Notes: a model not told the origin generated them from the letters alone. Positions 1-12,990 are shown, numbered from the stretch's first letter. The stretch is 64,000 bases of DNA from Siphonodentalium dalli (GCA_032622095.1 CP136066.1:134075917-134139916); one strand, 5' to 3'. Numbers and translations are program-made.

Positions 1-395
1 TTGTGATGATGATTGCGGGAATCATAGCGAAGGTTGCGATCATGATTGCGGGAATCAATAGTGAAGGTTGCGAGGATGATTGCGGGAATCGTAGCGAAGG
101 TTGCGATCATGATTGCGGAAATCAATAATGATGGTTGCGAGGATGATTGCGTGGAAGGTTGCGATGATTGTGGGAATCATGGACAAGGTTGCGATGATGA
201 TTGTGAAGGTCGCGAGGAAGATTGTGGGAATCATTGCGGAGGTTGCTATGATGATTGCGCAACCTTTGCGGTGGTTGCACAAGCTAGAATACTCTAACTT
301 GGAGTTTGGGAATCGCTCCAAATGCAGCCTTCCTCATATGGTTACGGACAAGGTTGCGGAAACGTTGGTGATGATGGTTGCGGGAATCATGCCAT
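1..395. repeat. Degenerate GATGATTGCGGGAATCAT minisatellite
   Basis: Units built on 'ggttgcgatgatgattg' followed by 'cgggaatcat' recur with many substitutions and length changes, roughly 25 to 33 bases apart, from the window start to about 280. A diverged unit reappears at 345-392. Open frames across it on both strands give low-complexity peptides that merely echo the repeat, so I do not call a gene. The array probably continues to the left of the window. Confidence 0.85.
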
Positions 396-407
396 TTCTA
401 CTAGGGT

Positions 408-616
408 TTATACCCTGCATGGGCCTTTACACAAAGAACTCAAGCATTTTCTGCATGAACCTTAACATTCTGCATGGCCCGGACCTTTACATTCTGCATG
501 AACCTTTACATTCTGCATGGACCTTTACATTCTGCATGGACCTTTACACAAAGAACTCAAGCATTCTGCATGGACCTTTACATTCTAGATGGATCTTTAC
601 ATTCAGCATGGGCCTT
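408..616. repeat. 19-bp 'cctttacattctgcatgga' minisatellite
   Basis: The unit 'cctttacattctgcatgga' and close variants occur about nine times. A longer composite unit that adds 'cacaaagaactcaagcattc' occurs at about 428 and 545, so there is a short-period repeat nested in a longer one. The phrase 'tttacacaaagaactcaag' returns once more at about 1,358-1,377, outside the array. No coding function is supported. Confidence 0.85.
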
Positions 617-2290
617 TCACTTCGAACAGATGAACTGTTTCTCATTGCTTTTACAAATTCCAGAAGATATCAGGCTCACTTACTTTCCCGACAATGACAA
701 TAAGTCAAAAAGAGCACAACAAAAGGGTATAAATTTTTATACACAAGATTATATACATGATAAAATAACATCAAATCAGTCCATTTATATGGAAAATGTT
801 ACCGATATATGGTCAAATCAGAACCACCTCATCGCCTACATATTGCCTGGACATACATTCATCAGAAAAGAAGATAATTTGCTCCCACCTTTATGAAATA
901 AGCCAATCAGAGTTGTACATGTGGTAATTAATCAATAATCCCTCTTTTGTCGAACAGCATCACCCTCGGGCATTAGGGTAAAAAGGCGGCAAAATAAATA
1001 TCACGAAATACATATCCAGTTTCCCATAACTCGACTTTACAACCAGATGCAAAGGATTATCAAATAGTTGTATTTTTAATTCCACGTCTTTACTTTAATA
1101 GCCATCAATAACGCGCATGAAAGAAAAAAAGTTGCTTATGAAGTCAGTGACTTGTTTTCATATAGTAGCTACTATGACACAAATTGAACTCGTTCCATGA
1201 AGTTTGCATGTATACACCGCGAATCAAGTGTAATTTCGTGTCTTTCTCTTGGAAAACATCTGAGGCTTCTAATTTACATTTTTGTAACAGTGTGCTGCAT
1301 AATAATAAAATAAATGTGTGTTCAGATCCTACAGATTAGTATATATGGCATCTATCCTTTACACAAAGAACTCAAGTTGGTATCACATCATAGATCGGAA
1401 GTGCAATCAAAGCCCCCTCAAAGCCCCCTCCCCCCAGGAAATCAAATTCCCACCTGGTTGTCCATCCAGGTAGAGACCGGGCTCAGCATTGCTTAAGTAC
1501 TTGCATATTGATATATTAAAACGATCGCTGCAGCACAGCTAGTGATCGTCACTGATGAAGAGTGAAAGAACAAGTAGAAAATTCCATGGAATTACACCTG
1601 GAGCCATAATTTTTAAATGCACACAACAAATGCATGCATGCACAGACCTGCTGGGGAAATATCATGTGTAAAACAGTTAATTATGATCAACGAGATTGGT
1701 ATGACAAAATCAACAAACTATGTGAGATAAATTCCCATTAGGTGAAAAAAGAAATGAAACATTCAGGTGAAAGGATTTAATTGTTAATTCTTGGTTACTG
1801 TTACAATATTTTGTGCTAAAAAGCAACAGTCCTTTCATGAGCGGTGAACAATGTTGACAAAAAGCCTTTTTGAAATCCTAGTCAGATTATTTGTGAGTCA
1901 GAATGTAAGCTTCGTCACTTTTACATTTCCATGTGAAAGGACGCTACTAACAATATATGAAAAGACATCAGTGAATGTTTTTTAGCTACAAAAGAAAATG
2001 GCTCCTAAAGACAACTATTATTCCCATGTTGATCCCAAGTAAACGAATTATAATCAAACTAGTTTGTTCAATGAGTACAAGTTGGGGAGCAAATACGAAG
2101 CATAAGTGTGTAGTAGGCAAAGGCACTAGAAGCAAAAAAGGTGGGGGGGGGGGGGGGCACGACTTCCAAAGAAGGGCACTTTTTTAGTCAGAGGTTCGGT
2201 ATTGGATTGAATGCTGTATAAAGACAGAATTTTGGTAATCATACAGCATTTTAACCCTTCCATGACTGGAGCTCCTGAAATTTTAGGAAA
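617..2290. other. Intergenic stretch, no gene recognised
   Basis: No open frame here has coding character. The stretch holds a C-rich patch at 1,410-1,440 and a run of about 15 G at 2,143-2,157. A block of about 90 bases at 893-985 returns at 2,288-2,375. Confidence 0.5.
893..985. repeat. Direct repeat, left copy (partner 2,288-2,375)
   Basis: Both copies share 'attaatcaataatccctc' and 'cagcatcaccctc', and run from 'aaataa(g/a)cc' to 'ggcattagg'. They lie about 1.4 kb apart in the same orientation. They are too short and too plain to be LTRs (no TG...CA ends, no primer-binding site), so I call only a dispersed or duplicated repeat. Confidence 0.7.
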
Positions 2291-2375
2291 TAAACCGATC
2301 GGAGTTGTAATTAATCAATAATCCCTCTTTTGTCAAACAGCATCACCCTCAGGCATTAGGATAATGAGAGGCCGA
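2288..2375. repeat. Direct repeat, right copy (partner 893-985)
   Basis: This is the second copy of the block at 893-985. It abuts the start of dispersed family A, suggesting that the sequence between the two copies may be an insertion or that the block was duplicated locally. Confidence 0.65.
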
Positions 2376-3412
2376 TCACGATCAGCAGATGTTAACCCAT
2401 CCCTTGGCGATAGTAAATTACTCTGATCGGAATCATAAATGAGAGTTTTGATGTTGAATTATAGAGTATACTATTATGTACTATTAGACAAATTGTACAT
2501 AACACAAATTATTGGAATTTATGGGTCACTCGCATTTATATAAGAGAATGCACTGGAACAGAATATGTAATGCTGCACCACCACAGCCTTGGGTTAAATG
2601 TGAAAAGGTGAGCTGGACATGGAATACTTGGTCAAGAGATTCCAATTTAAGTTTACAATAATAATGTATCAAATTCTACCAACAACAGCCATCAAGATAA
2701 ACACCTTACCGCTGACCCATTAGTATCAATTATACAGCAGAGCTGTCAACAAATCACAGGCATTGTTTATGTTAAAGGCTGGCATCTCTATGAAACCAAT
2801 AACATTTATAATTGACATCAGACCATCTGTAGAGTGATGTTCTAGTCTACTGTTAACAGCATGTCATGTGTATTGTTGAAACATTTTTTTTAATTAGATA
2901 CCATAGCTTTCTTTATCTGCACATTGGCATAAGAGACATCAGAAAATAATATAGCCATATTAATAGCTAAGTAGTCCAAATTAAGGCATGGGATGGAATT
3001 GGTGAATTGGGTTTAATATCAATCCAAACTAATTTATCAGTACATAACACAATATTTTGGACTGATTTAAATAAATTTGGTGTGGTGACTCGGGTTACCC
3101 TTGGCCGAGTTATAATGGTGTTGCAAGGAATTCAATCTAAATTATTATTTTTTTATTTTTTTATTTTTAAGAGTGAATATTTTTCGAAAAAGAGCCATAA
3201 CTCAGTTAAAAATAGTCGGATCATGCAGACCCATATTCGAACTCGATCTGTCTTTTGGGCTGAGAAATTCATAAACAAAATTTGGTTCCGATCAGATAGA
3301 AAATGTTTGAATTATTATACCCTGCGTAAAGTGTCTAAGGACAGACGGATAGACGGACGGATGAACAATGAGTGGTCAATCCATTGTGTTTACCATACTA
3401 TGGTAACATAAA
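2350..3412 (-). repeat. Dispersed repeat family A, copy 1 (~1.05 kb)
   Basis: This sequence is repeated almost throughout at 33,020-34,110 in the same orientation. It returns in opposite orientation at 25,025-25,990, with partial copies at 26,000-26,310 and 28,590-28,830. Landmarks are 'ccgatcacgatcagcagatg', 'ggtgtggtgactcgggt', 'gagccataactcag' and the 'gacggatagacggacgg' end. These phrases belong to a style of repeat that I know as common in mollusc genomes. The family shows no protein signature. Strand is arbitrary. Confidence 0.85.
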
Positions 3413-6400
3413 AACACAATTCGATGAGAGTTAATTCCTATATAAGTATACTAAGAAACACATTTGTTAGTGAGACAATATGGCCATCTTTCGTCGTTGA
3501 GCTGAATGTGAGATAAAGCGGCGCAGTGATTGGCTATAATCAAGTGTCTTTTAGCTGGCATGGGAGTTCCAGGGTATCATGTACAAGTATGTACTCCACT
3601 CAGTCAGTTATCTTCCCAAAAGAGTTGAATCTGGCTATGTGATAATCGGTTACAATTACGGTAACAAAAAACATCAAAATCCTTACCTGCTTATCGCGTG
3701 CCTTCAATAAAATCTATTGAAATATAATCCAGTCCACAATTGTCAAAAATTTTATAAGAGAAATCAGATCCAAACACATTTTTTAGACATTTTGTCTTAC
3801 TGCAATGTAAACAGATACACGTACATTATGTTGGCCATCACATGTGAAAATACTGACCACCTGGTTGCATGATTTGTGTTAAATTGGCTGCAAACTCCAG
3901 CAGTAAACTCTGCTAATCAGTGAAGGTCATGAATTCCGGTGGGAGATCACCAGATTTGTTAAGCCGTTTTAGGAAAAAACCCAGATTTTCGTACACAAAT
4001 ACAAAGTGTGTGTATGGTAGCAACGTAACTAGGGTACTGACAATTGCTATGAGTTAGAGTTACATGGTTAACAAAACTAGCTAGGAATTGATGAGTTGAT
4101 ACAAGCATTAGTGATGCTCACACAACCCTGTTGTTACAGAGGTTCTAGGCATATCACATGAATTAATTTCACGCTAATCTCATGCAGTATATCAGAATGG
4201 TTTGTTTAAGTATAATCTTGGCTTGTTCCACTGCTTGTAATAACAATTTACTAATTAACGTCTCTTTGAATTAAGTCCATATTGTCAGTGCAGAAACTAC
4301 ACCACCAATGAAGTCTCTAATCCAAAGTGGTTTTGATTTTAAATTTGTTTAAAACATATACAATGTATAAACGTTTGTCTGACTGGATAAACTAGTACAC
4401 ATCACTTTAAATAAATTCTTGCCAATATGCAGTAAGCAATAACTGGGCTTGATGATTTAATGACATTTTGAGTTTTAATGTGTAGAGATATGCATACAAG
4501 TATTACAGTCAATGAATGGATCCTAATAGCAGGATGCATACACTTTGGTCAAAGTCAAGGACAGTTCCATGACTTTGCAAGGACCACACAATAATTTCTA
4601 AGGACGTCACCTAACACAACCTCCAACATCGATAAAACGCTAAGAATGTACATCAGACTTTCAATAACATCATGTGGATAGTAGGAATTTTGCAACTTAA
4701 TTTAATGCAACAAATTTCAGATATGTCTTGGTAAGTACACAGGCCACTAATGAAATTTAAATGCAACCAAAGGTCATATTCAAGTACTTTTCAAGGACCC
4801 AAACAGACTGTTTTTCCAGGCTTGGAACAATAAGACAAATTCAAGTAATTTCAAAGTTTTACTTCTGAGACTAACCCTGTTTTTCAAGTTTCTGGAAAAA
4901 ACAGGTAAAATTCCAAGTAAAATTTTCAAACACCAGAATGGACCCCTTTAATAATGAATCAGAGCAAGTTCAGAATGCCAACTGAAATTTAAAGCCTGGT
5001 TTTCAAAGAATACCACATACCTTTATTAATAACTTCAGAATCCATTGCTACAGCCAAACTGCCTAAATTACCATGTAAGCTACCTTCTGCATGGAGACAT
5101 TCTTATGTGCATGATGAATTAACTATGTACTGGGTATGAGCAGTAACAAATTACAGCCATCCATGACCATGTACCCCCTCAGGGTAAGTTATATACTGCA
5201 CTATTATAATGGGCATGTTATTCCCACTATGAGAAGAAAGACAATTGGTATTACACCTAATTACACCATTAAAAAGGCCAACTCAATAATGAAAGTCAGG
5301 AGAAAGTTAAAGAGGGAGCAGTATGTACATCCAATGTTTTAAAGATGCTCTATATACTCCTGACAGCACTTCCAGCAACAACAACAACAAAATTTCTATG
5401 ATACTCCTTTTCAAGGCACTTTAAACTATTATTACAAAACATACAAGAGAAACATCCATTGTTGCATATATTTCACATATTAAAGTGAATCGAAAGTGCT
5501 GTAATGTTCTAATAAAAGGTCGCCGACTCACGTCCCCAGCAAAAAGATGGTTTGCAAAACAGGTTGGTTTATTCGGAACAAAAAAAATCAAACATTGGTA
5601 AAAATCATTCAAAAATTGAAAATGAGAATGGTAAAATTCCAGTAAGGGGAATAACTCTGTACATTTTTTTCGGTCATCCGTATACATGATGCACATCAGC
5701 AATATATTTGTAACAATATCCTAAAGTTTCAAATCTCTACATTCAAAAATGTGGGAGGAGTTGATTACACAATGAAGGTACCCATATTAATGTGTGACGG
5801 ACACTCTAACAGCACGATGGACATCATTTCTATAGTTCCCCGAAAATTTATTTTTCGGGGGGACCAAAAATAGATCTACTAGTATTTTCTTTCATGTTTT
5901 ATAGAAAAAATATGGACAGTGATTATCTAGTCAGTTTATTATACTGGTATGACATGCGGACCAAACAATGGAAATTGAAATGTAAAATTTCCATTAGATT
6001 TATTTTTACAAACAAAATATAACTTTGATAAACAAATGAAATTAATAATACTCCGCAGAAAGGCTGCATATTTTGACATCAAGGTATTAAAATTCAGACA
6101 ACTGGGTTTCAGAAATTAAGCCATCAATTACAACTCATGATTTTTACAAAATTGTAAACTATTGACTGTAACTACACAGGGGGCTGATCGAGGCCTATTT
6201 GCAGCCTGGTTTGGGCGTCCTGAGTTTGGGTGCCCAAACAAACTTTACTTTGTAGATATCGACTACCAATAATGACCTTCCTCCAAGTTAATTTAGGTCA
6301 GATGACACTCTATCACTAGATTGGTCATACAATAGTGTTCTAATAGAAATGGACATGTTATAATTAGATTAGTAAGATTTTATTAACAAAAACATTGCAA

Positions 6401-7139
6401 TTCAAAATGGTAAGCATTGACACCAAAAGTAGAATGTTCGCAAACTTCCTGTTGGAGGTTATTAAAAAAAACACGGAATTAGACCGCGATGAACCAGATA
6501 CTTGAAAACCTGGACCATTAACAAATAATTTAAGTACCAACAGAAAAAGAATGGCACATAGGCACATTGTTTTCAGGCAAATATAGTAACTCATGAGTAT
6601 GTTACCATTTCTTATTAGCAACGATTCAACATATTGTTAACAATCACAGTATGTATAGTAATATTGAAAAGTAATTTGTAGGTACATAATCCTGAAGCTT
6701 TCTTCTTGGTAATCAACAACGACAAGACTGAAAACAAGTACCCACATTAAAATAACATAAGTTCTAGTATAAACAAATAATTTGCAATAAACAGGAATAT
6801 TTTGAATGTGTCTCTTCTTCTGGCATTGCTTTTTGTAGTACGAAAATTAAACTAGTTTTGCTGAAGTTATTGATAGTAAGTTTACATCTACTAAATTTTA
6901 AATTCAAAATTCCGAGACCAAAATCATCTGGCGTCAGACACAACAAGGCACATATAAGTCAGGCACATATAAGTTAGCAAGAAATCTTGACCAATGTTGT
7001 GACATAAATGCTTCAAGTTGACACTAGGCTCACTAGCACAGGTCTGTGTTCCAATTTATTTTTTGTTGGTGTAAATTATGGTATTGGTGAATAAATGATA
7101 CATAATTTAATTACTACATTTCTATCGTGTAACTACATG
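3413..7139. other. Long intergenic stretch, nothing recognised
   Basis: The open frames are short, AT-rich and without domain signatures. The only local structure I noted is a short hairpin at 5,838-5,861 ('ccccgaaaa' opposite 'ttttcgggg'). Similar 'tatagtcc...cgggggac' ends close the repeat at 8,930-9,386, so this may be the end of a degraded repeat. Confidence 0.5.
5838..5861. repeat. Short perfect hairpin CCCCGAAAA/TTTTCGGGG
   Basis: Arms of nine bases enclose an AT-only loop. Because 'tatagttccccgaaaa' resembles the terminal motif of the repeat ending near 9,386, it is more likely a repeat end than a transcription terminator. Confidence 0.5.
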
Positions 7140-7545
7140 TATATAAGCTCAGGTCATATTTATAAATAGTTTGGTTTCTACTCTCTCCCACCCACATTTT
7201 ACAGACAGGGTAGGTAGGACGTATATTTTCATTCAAGGACAATATTTATACACATAATATTGGAATAAAAAATGTGAAACATTCAAAGTGAAACAAATCT
7301 TTTGATAAACTAAAGAATATTTCAGTGTGTTACTGTACAATGAGTAAGTTGGGAGAGTAGAAACAAACTATATTTGTTTATGACCTTTAGTTATCAGATC
7401 GTTGAGCATGCATACAGTAAATCACAAACAATTAAGAATTTGCTATCTAAAATATGACAAAATTTTCCAACCTGAACAGCACAATATTTAAGGCTTCGGA
7501 ATGCCACAGATTCACTCTCAGAGCATTGGATTTTATAAATTTCAT
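7140..7545. repeat. Dispersed repeat pair with 37,750-37,985
   Basis: 'aggtcatatttata', 'agtttggtttctactct', 'cccacccaca', 'agacagggta' and 'caaggacaatat' occur in the same order at 37,765-37,860. The similarity resumes with 'caacctgaa(c/t)agcaca' and ends at 'cattggatttt'. The spacing differs between copies, indicating old duplicates with later indels. No coding sequence is visible. Confidence 0.7.
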
Positions 7546-8925
7546 TTCCAATGGTACATTGTATATCATGGTAGGACCAGCAGAGTACCCAAACTATATT
7601 CCTGGATGAGCCACTACTACCAGTACATGTATTTGATGTCGTTTTGTTTTATAAGCATGAGTAATTTACAGAGAATTGTGCAGTTTTAAAAAAATTTGTC
7701 TGTGACACAGAAAAGCCCAGGGATTGAACTTTACAAAACAACATCCCAAAACCACAATTCAAAAGAAATACTTTGTCTTTTACAGCAGTTGTAAATTAAA
7801 AGCAGTTGCCATAACATTTAACTAGGAAAAGCATAAATTTTTGTTATAAATTCCTTTTTGAGAATTTGTAATCACAAGTTTTGAATAATGTTTAAAAATG
7901 AAATATAAAATTCAAAAATAAATATACAAACATGTTAAACAAAATATCTTTGGGGCCAATCCATGGGATAAATATCAATTTATTTTCAATATTGTTTCAA
8001 GTTGAAGCCCTAAAACAATGAAATTTTTGCTTTGGAGATTTGCATGGAAATCAAATCACCATTTAAAATTGATCACTTGACTTCCCCCTTTAAGTCTTAT
8101 AAAATGAATGATCTTACCCAGTTTGAATGACTTCCCTCGATATGATATCATAATGATTAATCCACTGTCTCAACTAAACAAAATATGAGAAAGGACAGCT
8201 TCGAAATATCCTTAATAATGTTGATAAAATCAGTCAAATCACCAACAAACATCTCAGATGACATCAGCTCAGAACAAATCGAGTGGCTTAACTGTATAGG
8301 TATAATTAGATCACAAATCACAAGTCATTTATGCAAATAACCTTTATTGAAACACCTGAGCGGATATATTGTTTGTAAAGGTACCTGCATAATATGTATT
8401 GTCACCAACAACAATCAGATTTTGTATTGTTTGGGCACCAGATTAACCCCACTGCTACATATTTAATAGCAAAACTGGTTTGCTCCCTGCATGAATGAAA
8501 GTGATAAATATGTGAATGGTGAGGATTAGCACCAGAAACAATTACATGTAGCCCACTCATATAACAAGGAAAGGCACCTCACATTCGACTGTTCAGCATA
8601 ATAGTTTGAATCGGTGGCAGGTCGGTCCATTTGATAGCATTGAAATGAGGACCCAGGAGCAGCAATGGCATGTCTTTTGTAACTGGCCAATGCTGCATTT
8701 TTAAAAATATAGGTTATAATTTAGAAATAACAGTTTATACCAAATTATGAATTTGTTTTCAAGAATATACTAATGTTATAGAATAAAAGTTCGCTGATCA
8801 AAATGTCTCCCCGACGAAGGTGGCAGGTTTAAATGATTTATGGGTTTCAGATCCCTTTAATACTACAAACTGTAGGAGGAATTGATTACACCCATATGAT
8901 ATAAAGTGCATATTCACTAAATATG
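7546..8925. other. Intergenic stretch, nothing recognised
   Basis: AT-rich sequence with no open frame of coding character and no clear terminal repeats. Confidence 0.5.
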
Positions 8926-8929
8926 TTGC

Positions 8930-9386
8930 ACATCTTCAATGTGTCGAGAAAGGGTCAATAACTCTAAAATAAAAAAACAAAACATTTCTATGTGGAAAAA
9001 TGGCAATAACTCCGCCAATATGTCTCTGATTGAACTTAAAATCGCAGGTGAGCAGATTCCCATGCTGGTGGACATCTGTGCCAAGTTTATAAAAAGTTAA
9101 CTGGAAAATGACGAAATACTGACTCTGACAAAAGATGTGTCCCAGGATGTACGATTCTGTTGAAAAAGGGCAATAACTCTGCCAAAATGAGTCCACCGAA
9201 CTCAAAATTGCAGGTGCACATGTTCCCATGCTGGTTGATATATGTGCCAAGTTTTAAAAAAAAATTGACCAGAAAATGACAGAATAGAGGCTCGGACAAA
9301 GTTCCGAAACAGACGCACCGACACACAGATGGACACATGGACAAGGGTCATTACTATAGTCCTCAGACGGAATGTCGGGGGACAAT
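8930..9386. repeat. Dispersed repeat with ~175-bp internal tandem units
   Basis: Two to three internal units carry 'gggcaataactctgcc(a)aaatg', 'gaactcaaaattgcaggtg', 'ttcccatgctggt' and 'tgtgccaagttt'. A block rich in 'gac(a/g)ca' follows (9,300-9,345), and the element ends in a hairpin-like 'actatagtcctcag...gtcgggggacaataa'. A related fragment sits in the duplicated block at 12,515-12,610. Minus-strand open frames across it are repeat shadows. Confidence 0.7.
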
Positions 9387-9939
9387 AATGATATTATGTA
9401 TGCGATATAATCCACAAAACAAACTTTGTGTGAGCTGAGCGTTATTTATAATATATACAGCACGTAAATAGTGAGCTATAAGCAAAACACTCAACACCAT
9501 GGCAATTTTTTAGGAGAGTGATTCACAGTGACCCATTGAACACCGAATTCTTGAGAGGCGAGGATTAGCAAACGCTATACCGGTATGTTGTAAACATTAA
9601 CAACTTGGTGGCATTTCTAACTGAAATTCTCTAGTGGGGTCTCCCCGGTGTTGAGGGCTTTGCTTATCGCATAATCTTTCCGTACTGTTTGTTGACATAA
9701 CATGTTGTTTTTTACATAACACAGAGTACTCACATGACAATAATTTGCAATTTATGCAATATTTATGATTGGTACAAGAAAACAAAAATTTCTTTGATAT
9801 AATATTCTCTCTGTTTATAGTGGTTTTAACGGACGTGACTATTTTATCAGCAATACTCACTGCCAACGTTCACCGTATCTTTAAGAGAAAGTTTTACAAT
9901 TTGTGACATATTATCAATAACTGAGATCTTGGAAAATAT
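9387..9939. other. Intergenic stretch, no supported gene
   Basis: A minus-strand open frame of 89 codons (9,597-9,866) has no recognisable domain, and no flanking splice signals persuade me it is real. I leave it unannotated. Confidence 0.4.
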
Positions 9940-10455
9940 CTATATACATAAAATAGTAGGATATCTGTCTGTCTGTCCATTCGGAATTTTCTCCCAGATC
10001 CCTAGACCGATTTCAACCAAATTTTGTGTGGTGACTCGGGGTACCCTGGTTATAATGGCGTTAGTTTTATCAAAATTTTTATTTTAAAAAAATTAATTAA
10101 ATAAATTTAAAAAACATACAAATTAAAATAAGCTCACTATGGGGTATTTCAGAATCAAAACTGAATATTTAGGTTCAATATGATCCTATTTTCAGACAAG
10201 ATGTACACTCTTTATATATGTGTTTTCACTGTGGCCTGCACCATCCAACAGAATAATGGGTATAAGTCCACTATGGGCTTGGCTTATTTCAGAATCAAGA
10301 AAATATGATCCTATGTGAATATTTAGGTCCAAATGTGTACGAAGCGCATACAGGTCCCTAATGCTCTATGGGGTCGCGGCACCTTTGTGCAGGGGCCACA
10401 GGCCCTCCAAAGCTGAATAAAGGCTCCCAAAGGGAGCCTGTTTCAGCTAGTTATA
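9940..10455. repeat. Dispersed repeat bounded by TATATA tracts
   Basis: It begins with 'ctatatacataaaatagtagg' (19 bases of AT-rich start plus) and a '(ctgt)n' patch. It shares 'accaaattttgtgtggtgactcggg' with family A in a shortened form. It ends with a GC-richer part holding the hairpin 'ggctccc' / 'gggagcc' (10,421-10,439) and 'agctagttatatata'. The different composition of the right third suggests a composite repeat. No protein is encoded. Confidence 0.6.
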
Positions 10456-10736
10456 TATATTAACACTTTGAGCCTTTGACTAATCAGATTGCATCATTTC
10501 AAATAATACCAAATACACATGTGGAGAATTTGCTTCATTTCAAATACATATTAATATTTTGTTTTGCTTATTAAGTCCTTCATAACTTAATCCTTTCTAT
10601 AATAATAGATTCTCCTACTCAGATAAAACGTATATATTGGAATGGTCTATTTTTCATTTGGAGGGGTTTTCAGAAACATAAGCAGATCACAGATAATACA
10701 AATGCATAAGGATTACTATTTATTGGTGGGGAAATG
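10456..10736. other. Intergenic spacer
   Basis: No gene seen. The phrase 'ttggaatggtctat(t)tttcatttggag' at about 10,637 recurs near 18,030, pointing to another diverged dispersed repeat. Confidence 0.5.
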
Positions 10737-11007
10737 TTGTTCAGATAACATGGTTTTAATATGGTCGTCCGTTGAATTTGTTTATCTGAACATTTCCTAA
10801 GGGAACCACTTCGTCAATGAGTATTTAGTGAAGAAAGGGTTAATACTTGCCAGGGAGCAGTCACTATATTCCCATTGATTCATTTGTAGGGAAGATTACC
10901 TAATAATTTCAACAAACAGTCTTTGGCTATCACTGAGTGTCTTCAAAATTATCACAGAGAGCAGGAAGATTATAAAGTTTTGTAAAAGAAAAATGATTAT
11001 CACACTC

Positions 11008-11106
11008 TTCCCACAGGCACCTTTGGGAAAAAATTACCAACCAGAGACATGTATAGTGTATGTTGGTAATTTTGGTTTTTCCCCCAGTGGCCTGTAGTTC
11101 TTCCTG
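11008..11106. repeat. Imperfect foldback inside duplicated block
   Basis: 'cacaggcacctttgggaaaa' and 'attaccaac' on the left are mirrored by 'gttggtaatttt' and 'tttttcccccagtggcctgt' on the right. The structure is repeated at 14,462-14,560 in the second copy. It probably marks a small foldback element. No target duplication was identified. Confidence 0.55.
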
Positions 11107-12990
11107 AGTGAACTACTTAGTAGATTACCTCATGTTAATTAATATCCATGGAACCAGAAGAGACTAATATGTATATGTATAAATCCATGATAAAATAAAT
11201 GGAATGATTAACTGGTGTAACATCAATGAAATCCATAGCTATTAACATACCTAACTACTTGTATCTTCAATAACCCCAGAGTGAAGATATCACACTAACA
11301 ATCGCAATCAACAGTCTACAGCAAATTGAGATACGAGCCTACCAATAAACTTACGGCACTCTCGAGGATGCAAACAAATTGCTTCAAAGAGCATCACGTT
11401 TGCACTTCACAATGAGACCACTCGATAGCCAGGAAATTGATTCTGGGATAAAAATTTTAACGCAGAATCGTAATTGTAAAATTCGAATTTACTAGGATGT
11501 TTGAACTTCGTGGAGCTTTATTTACAATCGCACCAATCCACTTATCCCCATACACAAGGTTGTTTGAACGGTTAATGTATATTGGCATTCACTAAATCTT
11601 GATGACATAAAGCAATGGAAATGTGCAGCTATCACACGGAACATAGCTAAAATTTCAGATGCAACATAAACATAGTGAACCAAAATCATTACATTAATAT
11701 TAGGTCTCAAACCTAAATGAAGATCTAAAAAAATTGAGTAGCCACTATTGCCAATCTATTCAAATTTAAATGGCTTCCGGCAGCAATGTTTTTTAACAAA
11801 TTTCAGAAGAAATTGGCAGTTCCCATTTAGAGGTCACCCCGAAGATTGGTGATGATCGGATGAGAGATGTGACCTTTAAAAAAAAAGTCTTGAATTACTA
11901 TTAAATTTAGAATATTTTATTATCATTGACAAAAATATTGTCAATTATAATTATAGGAAAATTTAAGCTATTTAATCACAAAACAAAGTATAGCAGTTAA
12001 TTGCCCAGGGAAGACACGAAAGTGAACTTGTTCCATCAAAACACCTCCACCTTCATAATTCAGCAGTAAACATTTAAAAAATCCTTCCCTCATACATGGA
12101 TTCTCCCATTCAGTTCTAAAAGTATCCATCGCATAAATGGTCTAATCTTAATTTACTGGCATATTAAGATATTATATGCAAGCAGCAGACAGAGAACCAT
12201 CTATTCCCATCCATTTGCATGTTGGATGTTCAGATAATAAAATGTTGAACTTATTTGCTGAACATCCCTGCATACAAATGGAAACTAGAGGTGTGATTGT
12301 CCCAATGGGACTAAGGATACACCCCCTCCCATGTTTTAAAACACGAAGATGTTTCACATATCAGTAAACATTAAGTTAAAATAATAAAATAACAGATTCC
12401 CATTGCTGGTGCACAACCCTATTAACCCCACTGACCCTAATCCTAAACCTATTGACCTAAAAATGGAGGAATAAAAGCTCAGACAAAATTATACATGTTG
12501 AGAAAATTTTCTAAGTCGAAAAAGGGGGATAACTCCACCAGAAAAAGTCTAACAGGCATCATAATCACAGGTGCACAGAAAATGATTAAAAATACGATGG
12601 ACGGAGAGACAAGCAGTATTCCAGTAATTAATGTAATTAATCTGCAATGTACATCAAGTTATCAAAGAGATAAAATTTTCTAATAGTCTTATCAAAATAC
12701 GACCAATATGGGTTTTTTGTTCAGGATTTATTTTATTCTAAATGTGTGCAGGGGCTTCTTTCTGACCACATATAAAAATATCGCTTTGAGATCTGTATGC
12801 AAATTTTGAAATTACCATCGTTTCGATCAATGACCATAGTTGTTTTAGATCACATTTGTTGAGGGGTAGTTAAAGAGTGATCATGTTTTTACCACAGGGC
12901 ATGATTTTCTCCAATGCACAAACTAACATTCTTTTAACAGTCTTGAAGCATTGTTGCTCTCTATTAAATTGTCATTCGAGAATTTTAAAA

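Noticed and set aside
46-697. Overlapping open frames of 83, 88, 194 and 140 codons
   Set aside because: They lie over the two minisatellites and give repeat-shaped, low-complexity peptides with no domain.
893-2375. LTR retrotransposon bounded by ~90-bp direct repeats
   Set aside because: The repeats lack TG...CA ends, no primer-binding or polypurine tract is seen, and the interior encodes no gag or pol.
3007-3411. 134-codon plus-strand frame
   Set aside because: It lies wholly inside dispersed family A, and the frame is not kept in the other copies (for example 33,680-33,924 ends early).
9597-9866. Minus-strand 89-codon frame with several C and H residues
   Set aside because: Cysteine spacing does not fit a zinc finger, and there is no supporting splice or repeat context.
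12172-12367. Overlapping frames on both strands repeated exactly at 15,626-15,821
   Set aside because: Their identity reflects the recent 3.45-kb duplication, not conservation, and the underlying DNA is a foldback ('ggatgttcag'/'ctgaacatcc').
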